Origin: Kiritimatiellia bacterium
Lineage (GTDB): Bacteria; Verrucomicrobiota; Kiritimatiellia; JAFGHX01
Assembly: GCA_016929905.1 (NCBI GenBank)
Contig: JAFGHX010000005.1
Coordinates: 1 to 48,313 of the forward strand
Direction: 5' to 3'
DNA: 48,313 nucleotides
The notes below the pieces were generated by a model. That model was not told where the DNA came from. It ran no database searches and was given only the letters and a program-made list of their open reading frames with translations. The translations under genes and the position numbers were made by a program. Positions 1-7,300 of this stretch are shown piece after piece. Position 1 is the stretch's first letter. Each line of letters starts with the position of its first letter.

Positions 1-87
1 CTGATCCCTATCCGCTGCCGTTCATTCATCCGTTGGAACCCACTCTGAACTCTGATCCCTATCCGCTGCCGTTCATTCATCCGTTGG
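1..87. repeat. Two direct copies of a 36-bp unit, period 51 bp
   Basis: A 36-bp unit beginning CTGATCCCTATCCGCTGCCG occurs at 1-36 and again, identical, at 52-87, with a 15-bp spacer. The first copy starts at the window edge, so more copies may lie to the left. The second copy ends 2 bp before the feoB stop codon (90-92), so the array sits directly downstream of feoB. No hairpin or gene is evident in it. Confidence 0.85.
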
Positions 88-89
88 GA

Positions 90-2234
90 TCAACCTCCCC
101 ATCCCAGGAGGCCGGCCAGTTGGTAGACGGCGACGGCGAGGACGAAGGCGAGCGCGGTGCTGTAGGCGGTGGCGAACAGCGCCCACTTCAGACGGCGGGT
201 CTCTTTGCGGATCGTGATCAGTGTGGGCATACAGGGCGCGTAAATCATGACGAACAGCATCAGCGCAACGGCGCGCCGTCTTGTCCAGGCCGGATCGCGC
301 TGAAGCATGCTGCTGAGTCCTCGCGCCGGCGCCGCGTCCCGGGCGTCCATGGCATAGGCCGTTCCCAACGTGCCGATCACCAGTTCCTTGGCGGCAAAGC
401 CGCCGAGCAGGGCGACATTCTCCCGCCATGTGAACCCGGCCAGTCGTGAGACGGGTTCCAGCGCCCGGCCGAACCGGCCGGCCGCCGATCCCGCCAGGTG
501 CGCCTGCGCCTCTGCCTCCGGCCCGGCCTCCGCCTTCGCCAAGGCTTCGGCGGACAGGTCCGGGGTGCGGGGGAAATACATCAGGCTCCACAACACCAGG
601 TTGACCCCCAGAATGATCGTGCCGGCCTTCTTGATGTAGAGCCAGGTTCGCCGCCCGCTGTGCATCAGCATGCCGCGCAGCGTCGGCAGGTGATAGGGGG
701 GCAATTCCATGACGAACGGCTCTTGTTCGCCCTTGACCACGTACCGGCGCAGGAGCCAGGCGGCGCCGAGCGCGATGCACCAGGAACTCAGCCACAGGAC
801 GAAGAGCACGGTGCCGCGGCTATGCGGGAAGAAGGCGGCGATCAGGACGGCGTAGACCGGCAGCTTGGCCCCGCAGTTCATGAACGGCGTGACGAGGATC
901 GTCACGAGCCGGTCCTTCTCTTCGCGCAGCGTGCGCGTGGCCAGCACGCCGGGCACCGCGCAGCCGCCGCCGCCCAGGCCGCCGGCAACGATCAGGGCGA
1001 GGATCGATTTGCCCTGCAACCCGAACGCCTTCAGCACGCGATCCATGATGAACGCGATGCGGGCGATATAGCCGGAGTCCTCCAGGATGCTGATGAGGAC
1101 GAACATGGTGAAGATCAGCGGCACGAAATTCAGCACGCCGCCGACCCCGCCGATGACCGCGTCGTGCAGGATCGAGTGCAACAGCGGGTGCGCCGGCTCC
1201 AGCGGGGTCAACAGGCTTCCGAGCCAGGCGAAGAATTGTTCGAACGCGCCGACGGGACTGAACCATTGCCCGCCCAGCCAGGGGATCCAGGCCGATTCCT
1301 GCGCAATGAGGAACAGGAGCTTGAAGATGGCCAGAACGGCCCCGGCCAGGATGAGCGGGCCGATGACCCTGTGGCAGACGAGCGCATCGATCATGTCGGT
1401 GTGCGTGCGCCGTGTCTCTCTGGAAAATTCCAGACACTGGCGCACGGCCCCGGCCGCAAAACCGTAGCGCGCCTCGGCCAGCACGGTGGCGGCATCTTCC
1501 CGGAAATGCTCGCTCAGTTCCCGTTTCGCCGCCCGCAGGGCGCTGTGGATCGGCCGGAAGTCCGCCGCCTCGCGCCCGACCCGCTCGAGGACCTCCGGAT
1601 CGCCCTCCAGCAGTTTGACCGCGAGCCAGCGCGGCGCGTAGGCCGGCGCCAGGTTCGGGTCGGCCCGGATGCGGTCCGCGAGCTGCATGACCAGCGTGGC
1701 GATCGGATGGCCGTAGGTCACGTGTTTCGGGCGGCTGGGCAACTCGCCGCGCAGCACATCCAGACAGGCTTCCTTCAACTCTCGCGCCCCAACACCCCTG
1801 TGCGCCTGGGTCGGCACGACGAACACGCCGAGCAGCCTGGCCAGCTGCGAGACGTTGATCACCTGCCCCCGCTTGTTCGCCACGTCGCTCATGTTCAGCG
1901 CCACCACCAGCGAAAGGCCCATCTCCATCAGCTGCGTGGTGAGGTAGAGGTTTCGCTCCAGGTTCGACGCGTCGATGACATTGATGACCAGGTCCGGATT
2001 CTCCTGCAGGATCACGTCTCGCGCCACTCGCTCGTCGGCCGAGTACGCCGTGAGGCTGTAGGTGCCCGGCAGGTCGATGATCCGGACCGGCTCGTTCCCC
2101 AGCCGGACGACCGCTTCCTTCGTCTCCACCGTGACACCCGGGTAGTTGGCCACGTGCTGCACCATGCCCGTGAGCATGTTGAACACGCAGGTCTTGCCCG
2201 CGTTCGGGTTGCCGGCGATGGCGATGGTGTGCAT
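90..2234 (-). CDS. feoB: Ferrous iron transporter FeoB
   Basis: This 714-residue protein is the inner-membrane Fe(II) transporter with a cytosolic GTPase domain. The G1 motif GNPNAGKT is at residues 8-15, G3 DLPG at 54-57 and G4 NMSD at 114-117. The membrane part carries the two gate signatures (GGGGCAVPGVLATRTL and MNCGAKLPVY) and the conserved GFAAKELVIGTLG region near the C-terminus. Length is slightly short for the family. It is the last visible gene of the feo cluster, behind two feoA genes. The ATG at 2234 is preceded within 1 bp by a heptamer array, so no Shine-Dalgarno sequence is visible. In the loop before the last helices an in-frame repeat element encodes SAEALAKAEA. Identification is firm; the start is supported by the family N-terminus. 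Confidence 0.97.
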   Translation of the reverse strand: MHTIAIAGNPNAGKTCVFNMLTGMVQHVANYPGVTVETKEAVVRLGNEPVRIIDLPGTYSLTAYSADERVARDVILQENPDLVINVIDASNLERNLYLTTQLMEMGLSLVVALNMSDVANKRGQVINVSQLARLLGVFVVPTQAHRGVGARELKEACLDVLRGELPSRPKHVTYGHPIATLVMQLADRIRADPNLAPAYAPRWLAVKLLEGDPEVLERVGREAADFRPIHSALRAAKRELSEHFREDAATVLAEARYGFAAGAVRQCLEFSRETRRTHTDMIDALVCHRVIGPLILAGAVLAIFKLLFLIAQESAWIPWLGGQWFSPVGAFEQFFAWLGSLLTPLEPAHPLLHSILHDAVIGGVGGVLNFVPLIFTMFVLISILEDSGYIARIAFIMDRVLKAFGLQGKSILALIVAGGLGGGGCAVPGVLATRTLREEKDRLVTILVTPFMNCGAKLPVYAVLIAAFFPHSRGTVLFVLWLSSWCIALGAAWLLRRYVVKGEQEPFVMELPPYHLPTLRGMLMHSGRRTWLYIKKAGTIILGVNLVLWSLMYFPRTPDLSAEALAKAEAGPEAEAQAHLAGSAAGRFGRALEPVSRLAGFTWRENVALLGGFAAKELVIGTLGTAYAMDARDAAPARGLSSMLQRDPAWTRRRAVALMLFVMIYAPCMPTLITIRKETRRLKWALFATAYSTALAFVLAVAVYQLAGLLGWGG
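527..560. repeat. Palindromic repeat element inside feoB
   Basis: The core CGCCTTCGCCAAGGCTTCGG is a partial palindrome (CGCC/GGCG ends around GCCAAGGC). Nearly the same unit occurs twice at 9583-9640 in another gene. Here it is read in frame on the minus strand as SAEALAKAEA, in a loop where FeoB proteins vary in length. Similar small in-frame palindromes are known from other bacteria; the family here is inferred from the two loci only. Confidence 0.75.
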
Positions 2235-2392
2235 TGGAAACTTGAAACTTGAAACTTGAAACTGGAAACTTGAAACTGGAAACTTGAAACTTGAAACTTG
2301 AAACTTGAAACTGGAAACTTGAAACTTGAAACTGGAAACTTGAAACTGGAAACTGGGAACTTGAAACTGGGAACTGGGAACTTGAAACTTCC
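2235..2392. repeat. Heptamer array A1 (GAAACTT/GAAACTG)
   Basis: About 22 consecutive period-7 units are seen, mainly GAAACTT and GAAACTG on the plus strand, with GGGAACT variants at the right end. On the coding (minus) strand the units read AAGTTTC or CAGTTTC and contain no stop codon in any frame. The array begins 1 bp upstream of the feoB ATG and ends about 30 bp from the stop of the four-helix-bundle gene. It is the inverted partner of the array at 2834-3047. Confidence 0.95.
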
Positions 2393-2420
2393 GGGCAAAG
2401 ATGGGATTGGGTGAAGGGGT

Positions 2421-2771
2421 TTACCTCGTTTTGTTGATGAATGCGTTGAGTTTGGGACCCAGTACGTCGATGATGCCCTTGTATTCGTCCGTTCTGCGTT
2501 GCGATATGATCTTTCGACGAATGGCCTTCCGGAGCCACGCCTTGGTTTCCTCGAAAGAACCTCTGGCGTAGCGGTAGAACTTCCTTCTATCGGCGGGCGT
2601 GAACCTTCCGTAGCCCTCGGCCAGATTGGCGGCGATGCTGTCGGCCGACCTGATCGCCTGATACCCCATTGTCTCCCGTGCCTTCTTCGGCCATATGTCG
2701 AAGTCCGCCCAGATCATGTCCGCCAAGTCTTCGGACAAGACGTAGACTTCCAACTCATACACTTCCTTCAC
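2421..2771 (-). CDS. Four-helix-bundle protein, 23S rRNA intervening-sequence protein family
   Basis: The family signature is clear: RSADSIAANLAEGYGR at residues 41-56 followed by FYRYARGSFEET at 65-76. The all-helical 116-residue length fits the family (known from ORFs inside 23S rRNA intervening sequences and related to the DGR accessory protein Avd). The molecular function is not established. I chose GTG at 2771 because KEVYELEVY is the usual N-terminus and GGGAG lies 7 bp upstream; an ATG at 2846 would add 25 glycine-rich residues that look like translated flank. The gene sits between feoA and feoB, where it is not a known operon member, and is enclosed by two long inverted heptamer arrays. 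It is probably an inserted element rather than an iron-transport gene. Confidence 0.88.
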   Translation of the reverse strand: MKEVYELEVYVLSEDLADMIWADFDIWPKKARETMGYQAIRSADSIAANLAEGYGRFTPADRRKFYRYARGSFEETKAWLRKAIRRKIISQRRTDEYKGIIDVLGPKLNAFINKTR

Positions 2772-2833
2772 CGAGCGTCTCCCGTGCTGTTCTCCTCCAT
2801 CAAGCTGTATGCCCCCCCCTCCCACCCTCCAAA

Positions 2834-3047
2834 CCTCAAGTTCCAAGTTCCAAGTTTCGAGTTTCGACTTTCAAGTTTCGACTTTCAAGTTTCAAGTTTC
2901 CAGTTTCGAGTTTCGAGTTTCGAGTTTCGAGTTTCGAGTTTCAAGTTTCAAGTTTCGAGTTTCAAGTCTCAAGTCTCAAGTTTCAAGTTTCAAGTTTCGA
3001 GTTTCGAGTTTCAAGTTTCGAGTTTCGAGTTTCCAGTTTCAAGTCTC
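2834..3047. repeat. Heptamer array A2 (AAGTTTC/GAGTTTC), inverted relative to A1
   Basis: About 30 period-7 units are present, with plus-strand AAGTTTC, GAGTTTC and CAGTTTC predominating. On the minus strand they read GAAACTT, GAAACTC and GAAACTG, the same family as A1 but in the opposite orientation. The feoA stop codon at 3011-3013 lies inside the array: a GAAACTT-GAAAC junction supplies the TGA. Transcribed together, A1 and A2 could pair into a stem of roughly 150 bp around the four-helix-bundle gene. Confidence 0.95.
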
Positions 3048-3301
3048 TCCACCTCAATCTGCCGCCCTTCCTCCACGCGCAGCGCGAGCAGATAGCCCTT
3101 GACGGAGAGTTCGATCGGATCCCGGAGCGGGGCGTAACGTTCCACCTTGATTCGGGTTCCGCGGGTCAGCCCCATGTCGAGCAGCCGCTGGCGCAGCGCG
3201 CCGCGCCCCCCGATCCGGATGATCTCCGCCGTCTCCCCTTCGCGCAGGTCGGCCAGCGACAACCGTTTGCCCGCCCGCAGAGATGTTGCCTCGTTGCCCA
3301 T
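3011..3301 (-). CDS. feoA: FeoA family protein (second copy), with repeat-encoded C-terminus
   Basis: FeoA is a small SH3-like cytosolic protein that assists FeoB. The family core runs from residue 14 to 86, with SLADLREGETAEI, then RQRLLDMGLTRGTRIKV and a closing VKGYLLALRVEEGRQIEVER. The start at 3301 (MGNEAT) leaves a normal FeoA length; an ATG at 3352 would add 17 basic residues and overlap the upstream repeat. The last ten residues, LETGNSKLET, are translated heptamer repeat, and the stop codon comes from the repeat itself. The original 3' end was therefore probably replaced or extended by the array. Confidence 0.9.
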   Translation of the reverse strand: MGNEATSLRAGKRLSLADLREGETAEIIRIGGRGALRQRLLDMGLTRGTRIKVERYAPLRDPIELSVKGYLLALRVEEGRQIEVERLETGNSKLET

Positions 3302-3342
3302 TGTCGCGCGTCTCTTTCGCCGCCACCCGTTTTCGTCAGGAC

Positions 3343-3392
3343 TACCCGCCACTCACCACTCATTCTTCATTTTTCATTTTTCATTCTCTTCA
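3343..3392. repeat. Heptamer array B (AAATGAA/GAATGAG)
   Basis: On the minus strand the sequence divides into period-7 units: GTGAAGA, GAATGAA, AAATGAA, AAATGAA, GAATGAG, TGGTGAG, TGGCGGG. The sequence is unrelated to family A but has the same period and also carries TGA. The stop codon of the upstream feoA (3390-3392) is the first TGA of the array. The array fills most of the gap between the two feoA genes. Confidence 0.85.
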
Positions 3393-3629
3393 CGCCGGCG
3401 CCACCAGGATCCTGGCGGCCATCCCGCGCCCGATGGCCAGGCGGCTGCCTTTGACTTCGACCAGCACCGGCCCGTGCGTCTGTGCCGCCACGGTGGTGAG
3501 CGTGGCGCCCGGGATCAGACCCATGGCGTTGAGGCGCCGTTCGAGACCGCGCCCGCCCGCGAGCCGAACCACGCGGTAGACGCGGCCGATCCCCGCGGCC
3601 GACAACGGCGTCACGTTGTGCTGCTGCAT
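3390..3629 (-). CDS. feoA: FeoA family protein (first copy)
   Basis: This 79-residue protein has a FeoA fold: TPLSAAGIGRVYRVVRL, the GRGLERRLNAMGLIPGATL centre, and VLVEVKGSRLAIGRGMAARI at the end. The ATG at 3629 overlaps the end of the regulator gene by 19 bp, which suggests translational coupling. An ATG at 3653 is an alternative and would add eight residues. Its stop coincides with the first unit of heptamer array B. It differs clearly in sequence from the second FeoA, so the pair is not a recent duplicate. A two-FeoA arrangement ahead of FeoB is known in other bacteria. Confidence 0.92.
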   Translation of the reverse strand: MQQHNVTPLSAAGIGRVYRVVRLAGGRGLERRLNAMGLIPGATLTTVAAQTHGPVLVEVKGSRLAIGRGMAARILVAPA

Positions 3630-4111
3630 GGCCCCCTGAACCCCTTCAGCCATTGTCTGCTCTTCGGGTCGCGCCGCGCGTATCCGGAGAACGCGATGCA
3701 CCGCTCGATCAACTGCGGCCCCGCCCAGTGCTCCATGCGGCAGGCGTTTCGATCGGCGGCCTCTTCATCCATGCCCAGAACGTCGATCATGAACTCCCGC
3801 AGCGCCTGGTGCCGGCGCTCCAGCTTGCCGGCGATCGTGCGCCCGCGCGGGCTGAGCCGGATTTCGTAACGCGACTTGCGCACCACCAGCCCCATGCCGG
3901 CCAGGCGGCTGACCGCCTGGCTGGCCGAGGGGAGGCTGACGCCCAAGCGGGCGGCCAAGTCGGTCGTGCGCACGCCCTCGGCTCCGCTCAGCGCGTGGAT
4001 CGTCTCCACGTAGCGCTGTTGCGTCAGCGTGAACGTCTCCGGTTTCGTCAGCCGGCGGCTGGCGGCCCTTGCGGCGCGAGCCGCCGGCTCGCCCTCTCGC
4101 GTGTTTCCCAT
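3611..4111 (-). CDS. DtxR/MntR-family metal-dependent transcriptional regulator
   Basis: The 166-residue protein has an N-terminal winged helix (TQQRYVETIHAL at 30-41, then the recognition-helix region LAARLGVSLPSASQAVSRL at 52-70) and a metal-binding dimerisation domain. The ligands His101 (RHQ) and the trio Cys124, Glu127, His128 (CRMEH) match the iron-type DtxR/IdeR arrangement rather than the Glu/Glu/His of MntR. The position just before YVETI, normally Met or Asp in DtxR or MntR, is Arg33, so the first metal site looks altered. There is no C-terminal SH3-like domain. It is the first gene of the feo operon and probably represses it, together with itself, when iron is sufficient. Confidence 0.92.
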   Translation of the reverse strand: MGNTREGEPAARAARAASRRLTKPETFTLTQQRYVETIHALSGAEGVRTTDLAARLGVSLPSASQAVSRLAGMGLVVRKSRYEIRLSPRGRTIAGKLERRHQALREFMIDVLGMDEEAADRNACRMEHWAGPQLIERCIAFSGYARRDPKSRQWLKGFRGPCSSTT

Positions 4112-4142
4112 CGTGTGCCTCGGGACTCTCGGATGAACGGCC

Positions 4143-4166
4143 CAAAGTTAGGACATCCTAACTTTG
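4143..4166 (-). promoter_or_regulatory. Probable DtxR-type operator: perfect 11-bp inverted repeat
   Basis: The half sites CAAAGTTAGGA (4143-4153) and TCCTAACTTTG (4156-4166) are perfect complements separated by CA. The centre TTAGG...CCTAA resembles known DtxR/IdeR boxes. It lies 32 bp upstream of the regulator ATG and overlaps the promoter, as expected for a repressor site. Confidence 0.85.
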
Positions 4167-4173
4167 TTGTCAA
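4145..4173 (-). promoter_or_regulatory. Promoter of the feo operon
   Basis: On the minus strand TTGACA (4173-4168) is a consensus -35 box. With 17-bp spacing the -10 hexamer is TAACTT (4150-4145), a weak match. The operator fills the spacer and the -10, so metal-bound repressor would block polymerase. The -10 assignment is the less certain part. Confidence 0.6.
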
Positions 4174-4318
4174 CCGCAAAGGTGCGCCCGGCGGCGCGCC
4201 GTCCGCGGCCCGGCCGCGTTCGCCGGCGTTTTTCCGCGTGCCCGCCGGCGAGCGGCGTGCTAGACTGAATGCGCTTCCTCACACGATGGGCGGCGGCGGG
4301 CACGGTGGGAACCCGGAC
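4174..4318. other. Divergent intergenic region, feo promoter side to exosortase
   Basis: This GC-rich spacer separates the feo promoter from the exosortase gene. TAGACT at 4261-4266 is a possible -10 for the exosortase, but no convincing -35 is seen. GGTGGGA about 9 bp before ATG 4319 is a possible ribosome binding site. Confidence 0.4.
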
Positions 4319-7300
4319 ATGAGCGTACCGACATCACGTCAGCGCGGAGCGGTTCTGGCCGGGGTGGGGGTGCTGGCCGCCCTGTGGCTGGGCCTCAACT
4401 TCGGGCGAGTGACCGGCTCGCAGCACGGCACGATCCGGTTGGTGCTGGGGCTGGGCTTTGCGCTGGCGCTTCTGCTGCGCCCGAAACGGGGCGCACCGCG
4501 CGCCGCTGCCGGCGAAGACGGCGACTCGCGATCGGCAGCCGCCGCCCGGCTTGCCGTAGGCGGCACGCTGCTGAAGATCACGGGCCTCGTCTTCGGGGTG
4601 AACCAGTTGCAGTGGCTGGGCTTGATCATCCTGCTGTTCGCCTGTCTGCGCTGGGCTCTTCCGCCTCGGTACCGGCGCGACCTGTGGCTGGCGCTGCTTC
4701 TGCTGTATTGGATGCATCCGCTGCCCGGGCAGGTGTTCGGCCCGCTTCAGCTCGGGATGCAGCGGCTGTCGGTTGCGGGCGCCGAGTACCTGCTGCATTT
4801 GGCGAATGTGCGCGTCTGGGCTGACGGCCTCGTGCTGCGCACGGGCACATACGCATTCGACATCCCGGCCGCCTGCAGCGGGATGGAAGCGGCGACCACC
4901 GTCTTCCTGTTCAGCCTGGGCCTTGGCCTGCTGCGGCGCTTGCGGTGGTTCGAGTTGCCGGCGGTCGTCGCGCTCGGCCTGGTCCAGGCGCTGGCCTTGA
5001 ACGTGCTGCGCGTCTCCCTCATGGTCGTGCTCGGCGCGCGGCGTACCGGCGACCCGGTCTGGATCCGGACTTTCACCCATGACACCGTCGGCGTCCTGCT
5101 CGTGAGCGCCGTGCTTCTGATCGTGGCGGAGATCCATCTGTGGGAAAACTGGAAGCGGGACCGCCGCGCGCGGCGGGAAGGAAAGTCGAGCGCGCGGGAC
5201 GAGGGCGAGGTGGCGCCGCAGAAAGGAACGGACCTGCTCCCGCCGGCATGGGCGGTCATCTTCCAGTGGAAATGGCTTGTGCTGATCTGGCTGGGCTTCG
5301 CCGTGGCGCTGGCCGCCATCGCGTACAAGGGCCGCCCCTACCACAGGGCGGAGATGCTCCGGGAGGTCGGCGAGAATCTGGGTTGGCGCAAGGAGTTCGA
5401 AGACGCGAAACGCGTTGTGGAGGCGGCGCGTGAACTGGCGCCGTACGACGGCGTGGATTACAACCGTATTCAGCTCTTTCTGCAGGAAGGGAGTTTCGAA
5501 GGCGTGCTGGAAGAGCTGGCGAAGGTCCCGCAGCCGCGGAAGGCCAGCCTGCCGTACGCCTGCATTCTGGAGGCCTACGCCAACCTCGGGCTCGGCCGCC
5601 GCGCAGAGGCCTGGCGCGCGATCGAGCAGATCCCGGCCAGGCTGCGCAAGAATCCGCGCCTGGCGATCATCATGGCGGAAATCGCGCGTCACGCGCGCGC
5701 CCCGGACAAGGTCGCCGAACACGTCGTCGACGCCGCGGGCTGGCCGCACAATGCGGAGCGGATTCGCGCCCTGTTTCCCTATCTGGCCGCCGAGAAGAGG
5801 TGGGAGGCGATCATCGCTTCGGACATGACGGCGCCCTACGAGAAGCCGGTGTACGCACTGCTCGCGGCGCAGGCGCACATGCAGAAGGGCAACGTGGCCG
5901 GTGCCGCGGACGCGGTGCGGATGGGAATCGCCAAGTGGCCCGACGACCCCCGGTTCCTGGTCCCGTTGCACTATCTGGCCGTCAAGCGGTTCGATGACAA
6001 TTGGGAAGAGCAGTTCACCCGCCAGTTCCTCGCCAGCCTGGACAAGCAGACGGCGGAACAGCTCTATGCCCTCTTCGAAACCTGCATCCGCCTGCGCCGG
6101 CCGGATCTGGTCTGGTTGCTCTATCGGCGGATCCAGAGCATGGACCCGGACTTTCCCGGCCTCCCGCTCGCCGCGGCGAAGTTCGGGCACCTCTGGTTCT
6201 CGTTCCGCAGGCAGTACCTCGGTCTGGAATCGGAGTTCGTGGCGAAGACGATTGACATCACGCCGTTCTGCAGGCAGACGCGGCATCTCCGGCCGTGGTC
6301 GAGCTTCTGGAGCCGCGTGCCGTTGGTCGACCGTCTGTCGGAAGGCGATCGCAACGAGCGGCGCCTGGAACTGCTGCGCGAGGCCGTGGCCGTTTCCGAA
6401 CGGCGCCTGCGGGAGGGGCGGCTGTCGACCGAGATGCACAAGGAGTACATCCAGGCGTTGGCCATGCTGAATCGTGACGACGACGCGCACGCCGAACTGA
6501 CGCGCCTGCAGCAGCGGCGGCCGGAATTGGCGGATGAGCTGAGACTGCTGGACGCGGACCTGTACGACCGCGACGGGGATTACCAGCGCGTTTACGAGAT
6601 CCTTCGCGACGCCTGCGAGACGGAACGCGCGAGCGTGAAACCGTCGCTCATGCTGGGCAACGCCCTGTACAAACTGCGGTTGCTCCTCTGCGCGCTCGAG
6701 CGCGCCGAGCAGACGGTCCGCCGTTTTCCCGAATCCTCGCAGGCGGTCGCGCTGCTCGCGTCGGTCCTGAACGAAATGGGGGAACCGGAAGAAGCCTTGT
6801 TCCGGATCGCGTCCATGTCGGCCGAGAAGACGCGGGACATCCAGCTTTTCGAGACGGAACTGTACTACGCGACCGAGCGGATCGTGCAGGCGGAACGCGC
6901 CTGCGACGCCCTGGTGGTGCCCAAGCGTCCGCGTACGGAAGACCCGGTCCAGCGCTATCGGCTGCGGCCTGCCGAGCGGGCTCTCGAATGGGACAAGCGC
7001 CTCGTCCCGGCGGCTCGGGAGTTCGAGGCCAACGAGCGGGTCGTCATGCGGAATCTGGACGTCGTGCGCAGCCCGTACCTGCGCGCGCTCAACCAGCACT
7101 GGCTGGCCGCCTACCGCGCGCGCTGCACGGGCAAGACCGCCGAGCCGGCGGCGTGGGAGTCGATCGGGCGCGACCCGCTGGAGAAGTCGTTCGCGCTGTA
7201 CCAGTTGGCGTTGCTCTACGGGTGGCAGAACCGCGCGGCGGACGCCCGCGCCGCCGCCGAACGCTCCGTGGCGCTTTGGCCGCAAGTCGAACGGGCCTGG

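Noticed and set aside
498..2252. Plus-strand open frame of 584 codons over feoB
   Set aside because: Shadow of feoB; His/Arg/Gln-rich with no family features.
2012..2538. Minus-strand frames with FKFPVSSFKF repeats overlapping feoB
   Set aside because: Stop-free strand of array A1 running into the wrong frame of feoB.
2772..2846. Longer start of the four-helix-bundle protein at 2846
   Set aside because: The extra residues are glycine-rich flank and family members start near KEVYEL; the GTG at 2771 has a good ribosome binding site.
2235..3047. CRISPR array
   Set aside because: Units are 7 bp without spacers and no cas genes are present.
2499..3454. Plus-strand open frames with repeated VSSFEFQVSS-type residues
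   Set aside because: Translation of the stop-free strand of heptamer array A2; it recurs in all frames and is not a protein repeat under selection.
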